Assembly: GCF_003627955.1 (NCBI RefSeq)
Contig: NZ_RBWS01000006.1
Span: forward strand, 186,001-250,000
Direction: 5' to 3'
Source of the DNA: Sphingobacterium puteale
GTDB taxonomy: Bacteria > Bacteroidota > Bacteroidia > Sphingobacteriales > Sphingobacteriaceae
Length of the DNA stretch: 64,000 nucleotides
Translations under genes and position numbers: made by a program
Shown: positions 55,113-64,000 of the stretch, one piece after another
Position numbering within the stretch: position 1 is the stretch's first letter
How the letters are laid out: each line of letters starts with the position of its first letter
Notes under the pieces: model-generated
Told to the model about the DNA's origin: nothing
What the model saw: the letters and a program-made list of their open reading frames with translations, nothing else
Databases searched by the model: none

Positions 55113-55520
55113 GTGTATGCCGATTTTGAAGATTTGAAATACCAGGAACTTTTAATTATCTTACTAAAAAACCAACCAGAACTCTCAGCCATTTTGTTTG
55201 ATTATGCACCACAGGAGAAAATTAATCTGGAAGCATTTATGAATAAAAATTATGCTGTTAATGTAAGTGTCGAACAATTTTCCATTTTAACAGGTAGAAG
55301 TTTATCAGCCTTCAAAAGAGATTTTAAAACCATTTTCGGTGAAACACCAAGCCGATGGTTAACAAGAAAAAGACTTGAAGAAGTCCATTTATTAATCTTC
55401 CAGCAAAACAAAAAACCTAATCAAATCTATTTAGATTTGGGCTTTGGAAGTTTATCACATTTTTCTGTAGCATTTAAAAAGGAATTCGGAACCGCACCAA
55501 CGAAATTGCAAGAAAAGTAG
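55113..55520 (+). pseudogene. N-terminally truncated AraC regulator
   Basis: The frame encodes only the linker and C-terminal double HTH of an AraC protein: FSILTGRSLSAFKRDFKTIF, then SRWLTRKRLEEVHLL and YLDLGFGSLSHFSVAFKKEF. It is clearly related to the intact regulator at 27500-28324, whose equivalent text is FAFLTGRSLSGFKRDFEKQF. There is no ATG and no effector domain; a terminator lies just upstream. A GTG at 55113 is the only possible start. Most likely a relic of about half a gene. Confidence 0.75.
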
Positions 55521-55547
55521 AATAACCATCCTACAATACCACAACTT

Positions 55548-55563
55548 TTTGCCAAATGACAAA
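55548..55563 (+). promoter_or_regulatory. Crp/Fnr-type operator, upstream copy
   Basis: TTTGCCAAATGACAAA is a near-perfect inverted repeat (TTTGCCA-AA-TGACAAA, one mismatch), 32 bp before the Crp/Fnr gene. A perfect version lies downstream at 56174. Confidence 0.55.
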
Positions 55564-55595
55564 TGCCAACAAACGACAATTTCTAACTTTGCACA

Positions 55596-56165
55596 ATGGA
55601 AAAATTTATTGATTACATATTGCAGTTTGGCAATTTGAACAAACAGCAAATTGACCTCATTAGAAGCAAAGGGGCAGAAATTGAAATCTGCAAAGACGAA
55701 TATTACTGGGAAGCTGGGAAAACCGTAAAACAAATTGGATTTCTTACCGATGGTGTAATCCGTGTGTTTTATTACAACAACAAAGGCGAAGAAATTACCC
55801 GTTATTTTATTGACGAAAACCATTTGATTTTATCGGGAAATACGGTTGATGAAGTTTATACTCCGTCTGAATATTTGTCGGCAATTACCGATTGTACATT
55901 GGTGGTTTTTACAAAAAAGGATTGGAAAGAAATTTTAGATACCATCATTGGCTGGGATGCGATTGTTCAAAAAATAGTAACCAAACATCACAGCGAAAAA
56001 ATTACAAGAAGAAGTGAATTAATTTCGCAAGACGGAACCGAACGCTACCTTGATTTTATCCAAAAATTTCCGACATTGGTTAATCGTGTTCCGCTGTCGT
56101 ACATTGCTTCGTATTTAGGGATTACGCAATCGTCTTTGAGCAGGATAAGAAAAAATATCCGCTAA
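55596..56165 (+). CDS. Crp/Fnr family transcriptional regulator
   Basis: The 189-residue protein has a cyclic-nucleotide-like beta-roll (about 20-120, VKQIGFLTDGVIRVFYYNNK) and a short helix-turn-helix at the very end (LSYIASYLGITQSSLSRIRK). No Fnr-type cysteine cluster is visible, so oxygen sensing by an iron-sulfur centre is unlikely. It lies directly upstream of an aldo/keto reductase, and both genes carry a TTTGCCA palindrome in front of them. Confidence 0.92.
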   Translation: MEKFIDYILQFGNLNKQQIDLIRSKGAEIEICKDEYYWEAGKTVKQIGFLTDGVIRVFYYNNKGEEITRYFIDENHLILSGNTVDEVYTPSEYLSAITDCTLVVFTKKDWKEILDTIIGWDAIVQKIVTKHHSEKITRRSELISQDGTERYLDFIQKFPTLVNRVPLSYIASYLGITQSSLSRIRKNIR

Positions 56166-56173
56166 AATCGCTT

Positions 56174-56189
56174 TTTGCCAAATGGCAAA
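56174..56189 (+). promoter_or_regulatory. Crp/Fnr-type operator, downstream copy
   Basis: TTTGCCAAATGGCAAA is a perfect 7-bp inverted repeat with a 2-base centre, 57 bp before the aldo/keto reductase start. It matches the site ahead of the Crp/Fnr gene. Confidence 0.6.
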
Positions 56190-56234
56190 TGTTTTCATTT
56201 TTTATTGAACAACCTTTGTGGTGTCAAGTTTTAA

Positions 56235-57221
<987 letters not shown>

Positions 57222-57342
57222 ACAACAACGTAACGACCGACACAAAAAACAGCTGGCAATGGGTTTTATGCAATGCGGGGTTGAAGGAATAATAGAGCGT
57301 GTTTGACAAAACGTTATGTATGATGCTATTCTGGGCAATGCT

Positions 57343-57531
57343 TTAATCATATTTGTCTTTTTCATGTACTAAATTTCCCACTGTATCAATGACAAAAGCC
57401 ATCTTCGGATCAGCGTGCAAGAAATCAATGTTGGATGATTGAATAAAATTGAGTTAATCCAAAATAGGAGGCTCAGCAAAAGCCTGCGATAACAGGCTTA
57501 TTGATAATAATAGATATAAATGATAAAACAT
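57343..57531 (-). pseudogene. Possible relic of a small exported protein
   Basis: A frame starting at 57531 encodes a signal-peptide-like MFYHLYLLLSISLLSQAFAE and stops after 25 residues. The same frame continues past the stop for 36 further residues (for example FLHADPKMAFVIDTVGNLVH). One in-frame stop in protein-like text suggests decay. No family is recognised. Confidence 0.35.
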
Positions 57532-57555
57532 TTTTTGCACTTCTATTTTTTAATC

Positions 57556-57665
57556 TTATTTATAATACTTTCCGTCGCGGAAACCCGTAGTTCTGTCTCT
57601 TATTTCTATTGTCCATTCTGATGCATTGTATTTTTACTGCATCAATCAGATTATAGTAAAATGAA
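57556..57665 (-). pseudogene. Frameshifted C-terminal protein fragment
   Basis: Minus-strand text reads FYYNLIDAVK, shifts frame at an A-run, and continues KYNASEWTIEIRDRTTGF, RDGKYYK-stop. It resembles the end of a coding region that has lost its upstream part. The family is unknown. Together with the fragment at 57343 it fills the gap 57222-57727, which holds no intact gene. Confidence 0.35.
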
Positions 57666-57727
57666 CAAGAGTGAAACGATAACAAACGTGTCCGAACGAT
57701 CAAAGGTAAGTCCGGATTAAAGATGAT

Positions 57728-58273
57728 CTATCTGGACATCTCTTTATTCCTCCAATATCTTTTGTCAATTCTCCTGACATTTTCAACATTTTTAAATTTC
57801 TTTAAATAGGAAGCCAATAGGAGTAACTCATCATCGTTAGCATTTCCCGTGAACTCAGCTATTTGGATTGCGTTACCATAGTTCAGCATTGATTTTTCAG
57901 CGGTGTCATCTATTATAAGCGTTCTTTCCAATAAGAAGCCCTTTCGTTTTACTTTGGATAACCTTTTTACGTAATAGTATTCATCAGTCAAACTCATCCG
58001 TTTTTTTGTCGTGCGAGATCGTCCCCAGATAAATTCAAAATCGACAGCGGCTGGTTTTATTTTATCAACGAGTTCATGCACATAACTATCATCCGCAGAG
58101 CTCCAAATGGCTAGTTTAAAATCTCCAGCCATCTCTGATAAAAAATAGGCTAAATTTGGACGGACATATACATAATATTGCCCTACAACAAATTCTTCCT
58201 GCTGTATCAGCTTATCTTTTGTCGCGTACAACAATGTTTCGTCCAAATCCAATACTAAAAGAGTTTCCTTCAT
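57728..58273 (-). CDS. HAD-superfamily phosphatase of the FCP1/NIF type
   Basis: The 181-residue protein (start at 58273, right after the stop of the small gene upstream) opens with the catalytic HAD motif LVLDLDETLL; Asp9 is the nucleophile and Asp11 the acid. Motif II is LAIWSSADDSY, and the motif III/IV region reads LIIDDTAEK. The YVYVRPNLAYFL segment is typical for the FCP1/SCP group, best known as eukaryotic phosphoprotein phosphatases. A bacterial member might act on a phosphoprotein or small phosphate ester. It forms a two-gene unit with the 55-residue protein. Confidence 0.88.
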   Translation of the reverse strand: MKETLLVLDLDETLLYATKDKLIQQEEFVVGQYYVYVRPNLAYFLSEMAGDFKLAIWSSADDSYVHELVDKIKPAAVDFEFIWGRSRTTKKRMSLTDEYYYVKRLSKVKRKGFLLERTLIIDDTAEKSMLNYGNAIQIAEFTGNANDDELLLLASYLKKFKNVENVRRIDKRYWRNKEMSR

Positions 58274-58274
58274 A

Positions 58275-58442
58275 TTATGCACCATCAGAAATTGCATAGC
58301 CCGAGTTGCCCAATGTGCAATCCGATAGTTCAGCTTTGACGATATCTTTCGAAACGAACCACTTTAAAATATCATTTACAACAACTTCATCAACAGCGTA
58401 CCTGGACACTTTAGGCACAAGCGAAATAGTATAGTCACTCAT
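58275..58442 (-). CDS. 55-residue protein paired with the FCP1-like phosphatase
   Basis: The frame MSDYTISLVPKVSRYAVDEV continues with VNDILKWFVSKDIVKAELSD and ends GYAISDGA. It is soluble, with a short strand-helix pattern. Its stop lies 1 bp before the phosphatase ATG, strong evidence of co-translation. No family is recognised. A substrate, inhibitor or targeting partner of the phosphatase is a reasonable inference, not more. Confidence 0.65.
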   Translation of the reverse strand: MSDYTISLVPKVSRYAVDEVVVNDILKWFVSKDIVKAELSDCTLGNSGYAISDGA

Positions 58443-58785
58443 AGACTAAAAATAAAGAATTATTGGAACAATGCGCTAGTGGTTTCATACAAATTTTTCG
58501 CGAAGTAGTTGGGTCATGAAAAGATTTCTTGATTTTGAGCTTCTGCCTTATCAACTAGAGGTTTAGCAGGAGCTGAGCGCAGAAAAGCTCTTGAGACTGC
58601 TAATCCAATTAAATCAAAATGATCCAAATACAAAATCAACTTTGAATTTTATTGGGTATCTAATGTACTGTTACTACTAATAAAGTTTAAAGTGTTACAC
58701 TTTTGTTCAATAATTGATCAGTTGGTGGCAATTTTTCTGGAGTATTTCTATCTTAACATAACAATTAACCACTTATAGATCAACT
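58443..58785. other. Intergenic region before the beta-helix glycosidase gene
   Basis: This 343-bp divergent region contains no convincing intact gene. A plus-strand frame near 58516 reads MKRFLDFELLPYQLEV-stop and then QELSAEKLLRLLIQLNQND in the same frame, too short to assign. The part near 58680-58780 is AT-rich and should contain the promoter of the downstream gene; no clear TAnnTTTG box was found. Confidence 0.4.
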
Positions 58786-60780
58786 ATGAAATCATTTATT
58801 TTACCATTTTTATGGCTATGTTTTGTCGCGTGCAACAAAATAGCACCTTCAAAAGAAGAAGCTGAATTTCTGAAATCAGCAAACTCGACTGTCCATGCTA
58901 ATTTAAGCACAGCAGTAACAACTTATCCTTTGCCCAGCGGTCTACCAAATCAGTACAAGTCAACGGCCTTTACAGTTAGTGCGGGTGGAAATCCAGTCGG
59001 CCTATATAACGCCGGAAATAACAGCTGGGGAAATAGCGTTAGTTATGGTTACTTTGATTTCAGCGGTACTGTATCGATATCGGTTACCCCTTCCAGCGGC
59101 TTCAGTAGCTTCAAATTAGTGCCTTCATCATTGGGTATCACAGGGGTGAGATCCGGCAACACGATTACTTTCACACTCTCTCAGCCGACCAATATATCAC
59201 TTGTATTAGACAACGATTACCAAGGAAAGGTATTGCATTTATTTGCCCAGGAGCCAGAAAGTGATATTCCATCAGCGACAGATCCCAATGTCTTGTATTA
59301 TGGTCCAGGATATTACGATTTGAGCGCACAGCCGCCACTGACTTTGAGTTCCGGAAAAACCTTATATATCGGCGGCGGAGCCGTTATCAGAGGTAGAGTA
59401 AAAATAGATAATGCGTCAAATGTGACAATAAGGGGTAGGGGCGTTCTGCTCAACGATTACAACAGTCCCACGGATGATATCGCCCTCGCCTTAGGCGCAG
59501 TAAGCAACTCGACTGTGAAAGACATCATTGTCAATCGAAACATAGGAAGCTGGACTTCTGCCATGCACAATTGTTCCTTTGTAAATGTAACTAATTATAA
59601 AGCTGTCAGCCCATATTTTGCCAGTTCCGATGGATTTAATATCAACAGCAGTCACGATATCACTTTTGATAAATCTTTTATCCACTCTGCAGATGATGCA
59701 GTCGCCATCAAAGGAATGTCGGATCAAATTCCTGCAAATTCACTGCCCGTTTATAATATAACCTACAAAAATGCACAATTATGGGCTGATGCAAATAATA
59801 CCATCGGTATCGGTGCTGAAACACGCGCTGCCTATTTTCAGAATATTAAGTTTCAAAACATAGATATCCTATATAATTACGATGACAAAAATCATCCGGA
59901 TGTTCTCCCTGATCGTTCCGCTATCAATATTTTTGCCTTACATGGCACCTATTTTAATGATATAACCTTTGAAGACATCCGGGTAGAAAGAGCAAAAAGA
60001 CTGATAAACGTTCAGATGGATGAAACATTTTATTTTGGTTCGTTGACTGGAAACTGGAATTGGCCTGGAGCAATGACAAACATACTTTATAAGAATATTA
60101 CATCCACATCTGGCGGTAGTAACGAAATCAAATTGATCGGTTGGAATGACAGCCATCGTATTGAAGGAGTGACCCTGGAGAATGTTAAGATTAACGGTAA
60201 CTATGTTAAAGATTTTAAAGATAGCCATTTGACCATGAATCAGTATGCGAATTCGGTCAAGATTGTCAGTCCATCCGGAACAGTTAATAGCGATGTCTAT
60301 AATGCATCGACCGATTTTTCGCCGGTACAAGGAACCCGCAGGTGGTACTATAAATACTGGCAGGCTGGAATAGGAACAAGTTTGATGAGCTGGAATCCGG
60401 ACGGATCCAACCATTGGTGTGGTTCGGGTAGTTATGACGCGATATGGAACGGTAGCGGTAACATCTATATTCATCCCGATAATAGCCAGCCGATCCTTGT
60501 TTGGAATGCGCCAAAATCGGGTACCGTAAAAATTACCGGATTGGTTCGTAAAAATGATATCGGGGGTGGAGATGGTGTCAACGTAAGCATTTGGAAAAAT
60601 AATATGATGGTCTGGCCATCCAGCAGCTGGCAGACTGTGGTTTATAATAATACCACTGGATTTTGGCATGATATTAATGTGTCTGTCACCTTTGGCGACG
60701 AATTATCCTTTCGTGTGGATCAGCGTTCCAATTCAGGCTGGGATACTACATACTGGAATCCAGAAATTGCATATCAATAA
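58786..60780 (+). CDS. Parallel-beta-helix glycoside hydrolase lipoprotein (GH28/GH49-like)
   Basis: The 664-residue lipoprotein has a lipobox ending at Cys16 (FVACNK). An N-terminal beta-sandwich (about 45-150) is followed by a right-handed parallel beta helix (about 190-500) with the acid clusters SSDGFNI (Asp282) and SADDAVAIKG (Asp303/Asp304). These match the three-aspartate active site of GH28 polygalacturonases and GH49 dextranases. A C-terminal beta-sandwich (about 520-664, aromatic-rich, VNVSIWKNNMMVWPSSSWQT) may bind glycan. Surface location fits an endo-acting enzyme. Which of the two activities applies is open. It converges with a second HTCS gene. Confidence 0.8.
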   Translation: MKSFILPFLWLCFVACNKIAPSKEEAEFLKSANSTVHANLSTAVTTYPLPSGLPNQYKSTAFTVSAGGNPVGLYNAGNNSWGNSVSYGYFDFSGTVSISVTPSSGFSSFKLVPSSLGITGVRSGNTITFTLSQPTNISLVLDNDYQGKVLHLFAQEPESDIPSATDPNVLYYGPGYYDLSAQPPLTLSSGKTLYIGGGAVIRGRVKIDNASNVTIRGRGVLLNDYNSPTDDIALALGAVSNSTVKDIIVNRNIGSWTSAMHNCSFVNVTNYKAVSPYFASSDGFNINSSHDITFDKSFIHSADDAVAIKGMSDQIPANSLPVYNITYKNAQLWADANNTIGIGAETRAAYFQNIKFQNIDILYNYDDKNHPDVLPDRSAINIFALHGTYFNDITFEDIRVERAKRLINVQMDETFYFGSLTGNWNWPGAMTNILYKNITSTSGGSNEIKLIGWNDSHRIEGVTLENVKINGNYVKDFKDSHLTMNQYANSVKIVSPSGTVNSDVYNASTDFSPVQGTRRWYYKYWQAGIGTSLMSWNPDGSNHWCGSGSYDAIWNGSGNIYIHPDNSQPILVWNAPKSGTVKITGLVRKNDIGGGDGVNVSIWKNNMMVWPSSSWQTVVYNNTTGFWHDINVSVTFGDELSFRVDQRSNSGWDTTYWNPEIAYQ

Positions 60781-60789
60781 GCATTTTTG

Positions 60790-60824
60790 CTATCCATTTC
60801 AATCGTCAGGATTGAAATGGATAG
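60790..60824. terminator. Strong bidirectional terminator
   Basis: CTATCCATTTCAATC (60790-60804) and its exact complement (60810-60824) flank a GTCAG loop. The 15-bp perfect stem sits 9 bp after the glycosidase stop and 3 bp beyond the HTCS stop, so it ends both transcripts. Confidence 0.85.
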
Positions 60825-60827
60825 TGA

Positions 60828-63800
60828 TTATTTAGCCTTTCTATAGTGGCTTGGCGTTATACCAAAGAAATCCTTAAACTGCTTGCTAAAATAGTTTGCA
60901 TTGGAATAGCCTAACTTATATGCAATTTCAGAAATGCTAAATGATGGGTCTTTTAATAAGGTTTTAGCATAATCAAGTTTGACTTTAATAATGAAATCAG
61001 TAGGAGTGAGATCTGTTATTTTTTTTAGCAATAGATACAACTGGGTTCTGCTAATACGCATTTCCTGCGCTAGTTGATGGACTGAAAAATTATTTTCCGC
61101 AATGTTTCTAACGATAATCTCCTGCACTTTTAAAATAAAAGTTTCCTCCTGAGAGTTTGCTTCTTCTTTAATTCGTAAAGGCTCCGCCTGACTGTAGTAA
61201 TGGCGTAGCGTAGCTTTATTTTTTAATAAACTACCCATTTTAGCCAGTAGCTCCTGCGTGCTGAAGGGTTTATTGATATATCCATTTGCAGCTAATTCAT
61301 AACTTTTGATTTTATTGGCAATCGTATCATAAGAAGTCATTAGGATAATCGGGATGTGTTTGGTCTTCGGGTTACTTTTCAAATGCTTGCATAATTCATA
61401 TCCATCCATGATGGGCATCATAATATCACTGATCACCATGTCGATCGGATTATTCCTAATGTATTCTAAAGCTTCTTGTCCATTGTGAGCGATGATGACA
61501 TGGTAGGATTCCAGTAATTTATTTTTAAATAGTTCTGCCAGATCAGTATGGTCTTCTACTAGAAGAATTTTATGCGTATTGCCTTCCAACGGAACATCAA
61601 ATCTTATTTGGCTGTTATCAGTGTAAATCACGTCGTCTATGAGCTCAATTGTAGCATTTAACTCGAGATCAGGGTCATCCGGAAGCTCGGATGCAAAATT
61701 ATCCACCGGTATAGTGAGTGAAAATTGTGTTCCAGTTTCAATGCTGCTATTTACATCGATCTGTGCGTTTATACGCTTTGTGAGACCTACGACCAAAGCT
61801 AGACCAATGCCATTATTGTCATAATAATTGCCGGTTGACTTTTGTCTGAAATAAGGTTCAAATATTTTTTCAATCTGGTCCGGTGGTATATAACTGCCCG
61901 TATTGCTTACATGAATAACAACTTCATTGGTATCTTTTGAAACGCATAGTACAAGAGCTATCTGGCCACCCACCTCACAGTTTTTAAACGCATTGCTCAG
62001 CAGGTTGCTGATTATTTTTTCCAGTTTGTCAAAGTCGAGGTCGACATTTACTTCTGTTGATGGGTTTTCAAATCGATATTTAATGTTTTTACGGTCGAAT
62101 AAAGGCGCAAACATCGAAAAGATATTTTGACAAAAGGTGACCAGGTCTCCGTTAACGGTATTTAATGGCAAATTACTGCTTTCAATTTCTCTAAATTCCA
62201 TTAATTGACTTATCAGGAACGTAAGCCGTTTGATATTTTTTTGGGAGATTTCATATTCTTTGATGTTTTCAATCTTATGATTGGAAAAAAGGTCTTCCTG
62301 TATCGCCATAATAATAGCTAAGGGAGTCTTAAGTTCATGGGACATGTAGGTGAAAAAATCAAGCTTACTTTTATTCAGTTCCTCTAATTTAGACGTTTCT
62401 ACTTCAGCCAGTTTTATCTTCAAGATTTTCAAATGCCGTCTTTTTAAGAACTTTCTAAATAGGATGAGGGCCACAATAACCAATGCCCCATATACCCACA
62501 GGATAATATTGCTCAACAAGAAATGGGGTTTGATTTTGATCAGCATTTTTTTTGTCGCAATGATATTATTGTTCAGATCTACTAACTTAATATGGAGTTC
62601 GTAATTTTTTGGTTTTAAGGAAGTAAAAGTTATTGTTCCTGAAGCTTTCGAAAGTTCATACCAACGCTTGTCAATGTCTTTTAAAGTATAAAATATGCGG
62701 TAGTTTTCGCGGCTTTGCGGATCGAAATTTACTTGGTTCACTTCAATAGAAATCATATTTTGATCATAAGGTAGTACGATTTCATTCGTATGATCAATGC
62801 CTTTTTCAAAATACTTTTTGTTTCTAAGTTGGCTGATATTAAATATTTTAAAATCAGAAAAGTAGAGTAAAGGTTTATGTGTTGGAAGTGGGTCTAACTG
62901 TGGCGCCTTAAAAAAACATATTCCATCAACAGACCCAAAGTATAAGGTGTCATTGTAATAGTAGGCAGAGCGTTCGTTAAACCAGGACGTGTTTAAACCC
63001 CAGCTGACATTAAAATTTTTAATGGACCGGTCGGTATCAACACAGTACAAGCCATTTGTTGTTGATAGCCAGTACCGCTTCAAGTTGTCTTTCTTGATAC
63101 CATGTATTTGAACATTGATTTTTCCTCGACCGGGATAAGGAAGTAGGTGACCATTTCTGTCAATAAAATAAAGGTAGTTTTGCTTTGTCCCTAAAAGGAC
63201 ATTTTCTCCATCAAGGAGCATCGAAAGAAATTGTATCCTATTTCCCTTACTCAGTTCTTTCTTATATATTTTAGTTGTCTTTTTGCTCCAATCATAACAT
63301 ACGATCTCATCGAGGCAGCAAATCCATATCAGATGATTGTTTACCATGATGTCATTGATCGTCGAAGTCGTTTTAAGTAGAGTTGTAAAATTATCTTTAT
63401 GGCGGTCATATATGCTTACAAAACCATCTGTCCCCACAAGTAGATAATCCTGGTTGAGGTTTCGGATGGAGAATATTCTATTATTCGGTAAAGATGACGT
63501 GATGTTCTTGTCATATTGATAATGCTTGATTTTGCTTCCCTGATCAGCTAAACAGTATAAACCGTTTGATTCAGAACCAGCCCAAATATTTCCCTGAGCA
63601 TCTTCTTCTAGTGATATGATATTATCACTGATTTTGCTTTTTTCCTGATTAAACCTTTTTATTACCTGTGATTGTCCATTGTATACATTTATCCCGATGG
63701 CGTTGGTTGCAACCCAAAGCTGTTTTTTAGATGACATGAGAATATTGTTGATCACGATTCCACGGGCTCTTCCGGGATTGGTGACGTGTAAAAAATCTAA

Positions 63801-64000
63801 CCATGAATCATTTTTCGAGAGACAGAATGCTCCATTAAAATAAGTCCCCAATATCATGTCATCAGACTTACTTTTGTAGATTGCGCATACTGTAGAATTA
63901 AGTTCATTGTCAAAGTTCTCTATCAACATCCGATATTCTGTATACTGGTTGATATAATCAAATACAGCCACACCTTTGTTATGTCCTATCCAAAGTCTGC
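60828..64000 (-). CDS. Second hybrid two-component sensor-regulator (HTCS), 5' part outside window
   Basis: The frame is open to the right edge (first visible text RLWIGHNKGVAVFDY, a Reg_prop repeat), so the N-terminus with signal peptide lies outside. Visible are further propeller repeats, a Y_Y_Y domain, a membrane helix (IILWVYGALVIVALILF), and HisKA with the phospho-His codon at 62337-62339 (MSHELKTPLAII). HATPase, a receiver with the phospho-Asp codon at 61425-61427 (VISDIMMP) and an AraC-type HTH ending HYRKAK follow. It should control a second glycan locus, perhaps including the adjacent beta-helix hydrolase. Confidence 0.94.
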   Translation of the reverse strand, partial: RLWIGHNKGVAVFDYINQYTEYRMLIENFDNELNSTVCAIYKSKSDDMILGTYFNGAFCLSKNDSWLDFLHVTNPGRARGIVINNILMSSKKQLWVATNAIGINVYNGQSQVIKRFNQEKSKISDNIISLEEDAQGNIWAGSESNGLYCLADQGSKIKHYQYDKNITSSLPNNRIFSIRNLNQDYLLVGTDGFVSIYDRHKDNFTTLLKTTSTINDIMVNNHLIWICCLDEIVCYDWSKKTTKIYKKELSKGNRIQFLSMLLDGENVLLGTKQNYLYFIDRNGHLLPYPGRGKINVQIHGIKKDNLKRYWLSTTNGLYCVDTDRSIKNFNVSWGLNTSWFNERSAYYYNDTLYFGSVDGICFFKAPQLDPLPTHKPLLYFSDFKIFNISQLRNKKYFEKGIDHTNEIVLPYDQNMISIEVNQVNFDPQSRENYRIFYTLKDIDKRWYELSKASGTITFTSLKPKNYELHIKLVDLNNNIIATKKMLIKIKPHFLLSNIILWVYGALVIVALILFRKFLKRRHLKILKIKLAEVETSKLEELNKSKLDFFTYMSHELKTPLAIIMAIQEDLFSNHKIENIKEYEISQKNIKRLTFLISQLMEFREIESSNLPLNTVNGDLVTFCQNIFSMFAPLFDRKNIKYRFENPSTEVNVDLDFDKLEKIISNLLSNAFKNCEVGGQIALVLCVSKDTNEVVIHVSNTGSYIPPDQIEKIFEPYFRQKSTGNYYDNNGIGLALVVGLTKRINAQIDVNSSIETGTQFSLTIPVDNFASELPDDPDLELNATIELIDDVIYTDNSQIRFDVPLEGNTHKILLVEDHTDLAELFKNKLLESYHVIIAHNGQEALEYIRNNPIDMVISDIMMPIMDGYELCKHLKSNPKTKHIPIILMTSYDTIANKIKSYELAANGYINKPFSTQELLAKMGSLLKNKATLRHYYSQAEPLRIKEEANSQEETFILKVQEIIVRNIAENNFSVHQLAQEMRISRTQLYLLLKKITDLTPTDFIIKVKLDYAKTLLKDPSFSISEIAYKLGYSNANYFSKQFKDFFGITPSHYRKAK

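Noticed and set aside
58516..58680. Possible small gene MKRFLDFELLPYQLEV plus continuation after a stop
   Set aside because: Interrupted by TAG after 16 codons and without recognisable family; noted only as part of the intergenic region.

Overview
The window looks like the chromosome of a free-living Bacteroidota bacterium, most likely Sphingobacteriaceae (Sphingobacterium-like). This rests on a SusC/SusD glycan-import operon, two hybrid two-component regulators (HTCS), AT-rich DNA, TAnnTTTG-type -7 promoter boxes without Shine-Dalgarno dependence, and many AraC/HxlR regulators. No rRNA, tRNA, CRISPR array, phage or intact insertion sequence was seen. The genus is inference.

Region 1 (1-18.3 kb) is a polysaccharide utilisation locus. 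A minus-strand operon runs SusC, SusD, a TIG-domain surface glycan-binding protein, GH43, an SGNH acetylesterase, GH5, GH42 and GH97, and leaves the window on the left. A divergent HTCS sensor-regulator lies next to susC. The enzyme set fits an acetylated beta-glucan backbone with galactose and arabinose side chains (xyloglucan-like, or alternatively galactoglucomannan).

Region 2 (18.3-24.7 kb) holds a stand-alone adenylation-thiolation-reductase protein (aldehyde-forming, NRPS-like), a 57-bp decayed copy of its reductase start, and an ada-MFS operon. Region 3 (24.9-30.1 kb) has an SDR/NTF2 operon with divergent HxlR, and an aldehyde dehydrogenase-AraC-SDR operon. Region 4 (30.1-36.1 kb) has an L,D-transpeptidase gene carrying a recent 475-bp tandem duplication, decayed AraC and small-heat-shock-protein remnants, a beta-CASP RNase, a TauE-type permease and a PAP2 phosphatase. 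Region 5 (36.2-42.2 kb) is a metal-efflux operon whose RND pump is fused to a TolC-like outer-membrane domain.

Region 6 (42.5-57.2 kb) is an accessory stretch rich in redox enzymes (SDR, FAD monooxygenase, aldo/keto reductase), each beside its own AraC, HxlR or Crp/Fnr regulator. It has several broken genes: an SDR with an in-frame stop, two AraC tails and a VOC fragment. Candidate operators can be read directly: GTAAC repeats, a TTTTAATGC inverted repeat and TTTGCCA palindromes. Region 7 (57.3-64 kb) has two decayed fragments, a small-protein/FCP1-like phosphatase pair, a parallel-beta-helix glycosidase lipoprotein, and a second HTCS that runs off the right edge.
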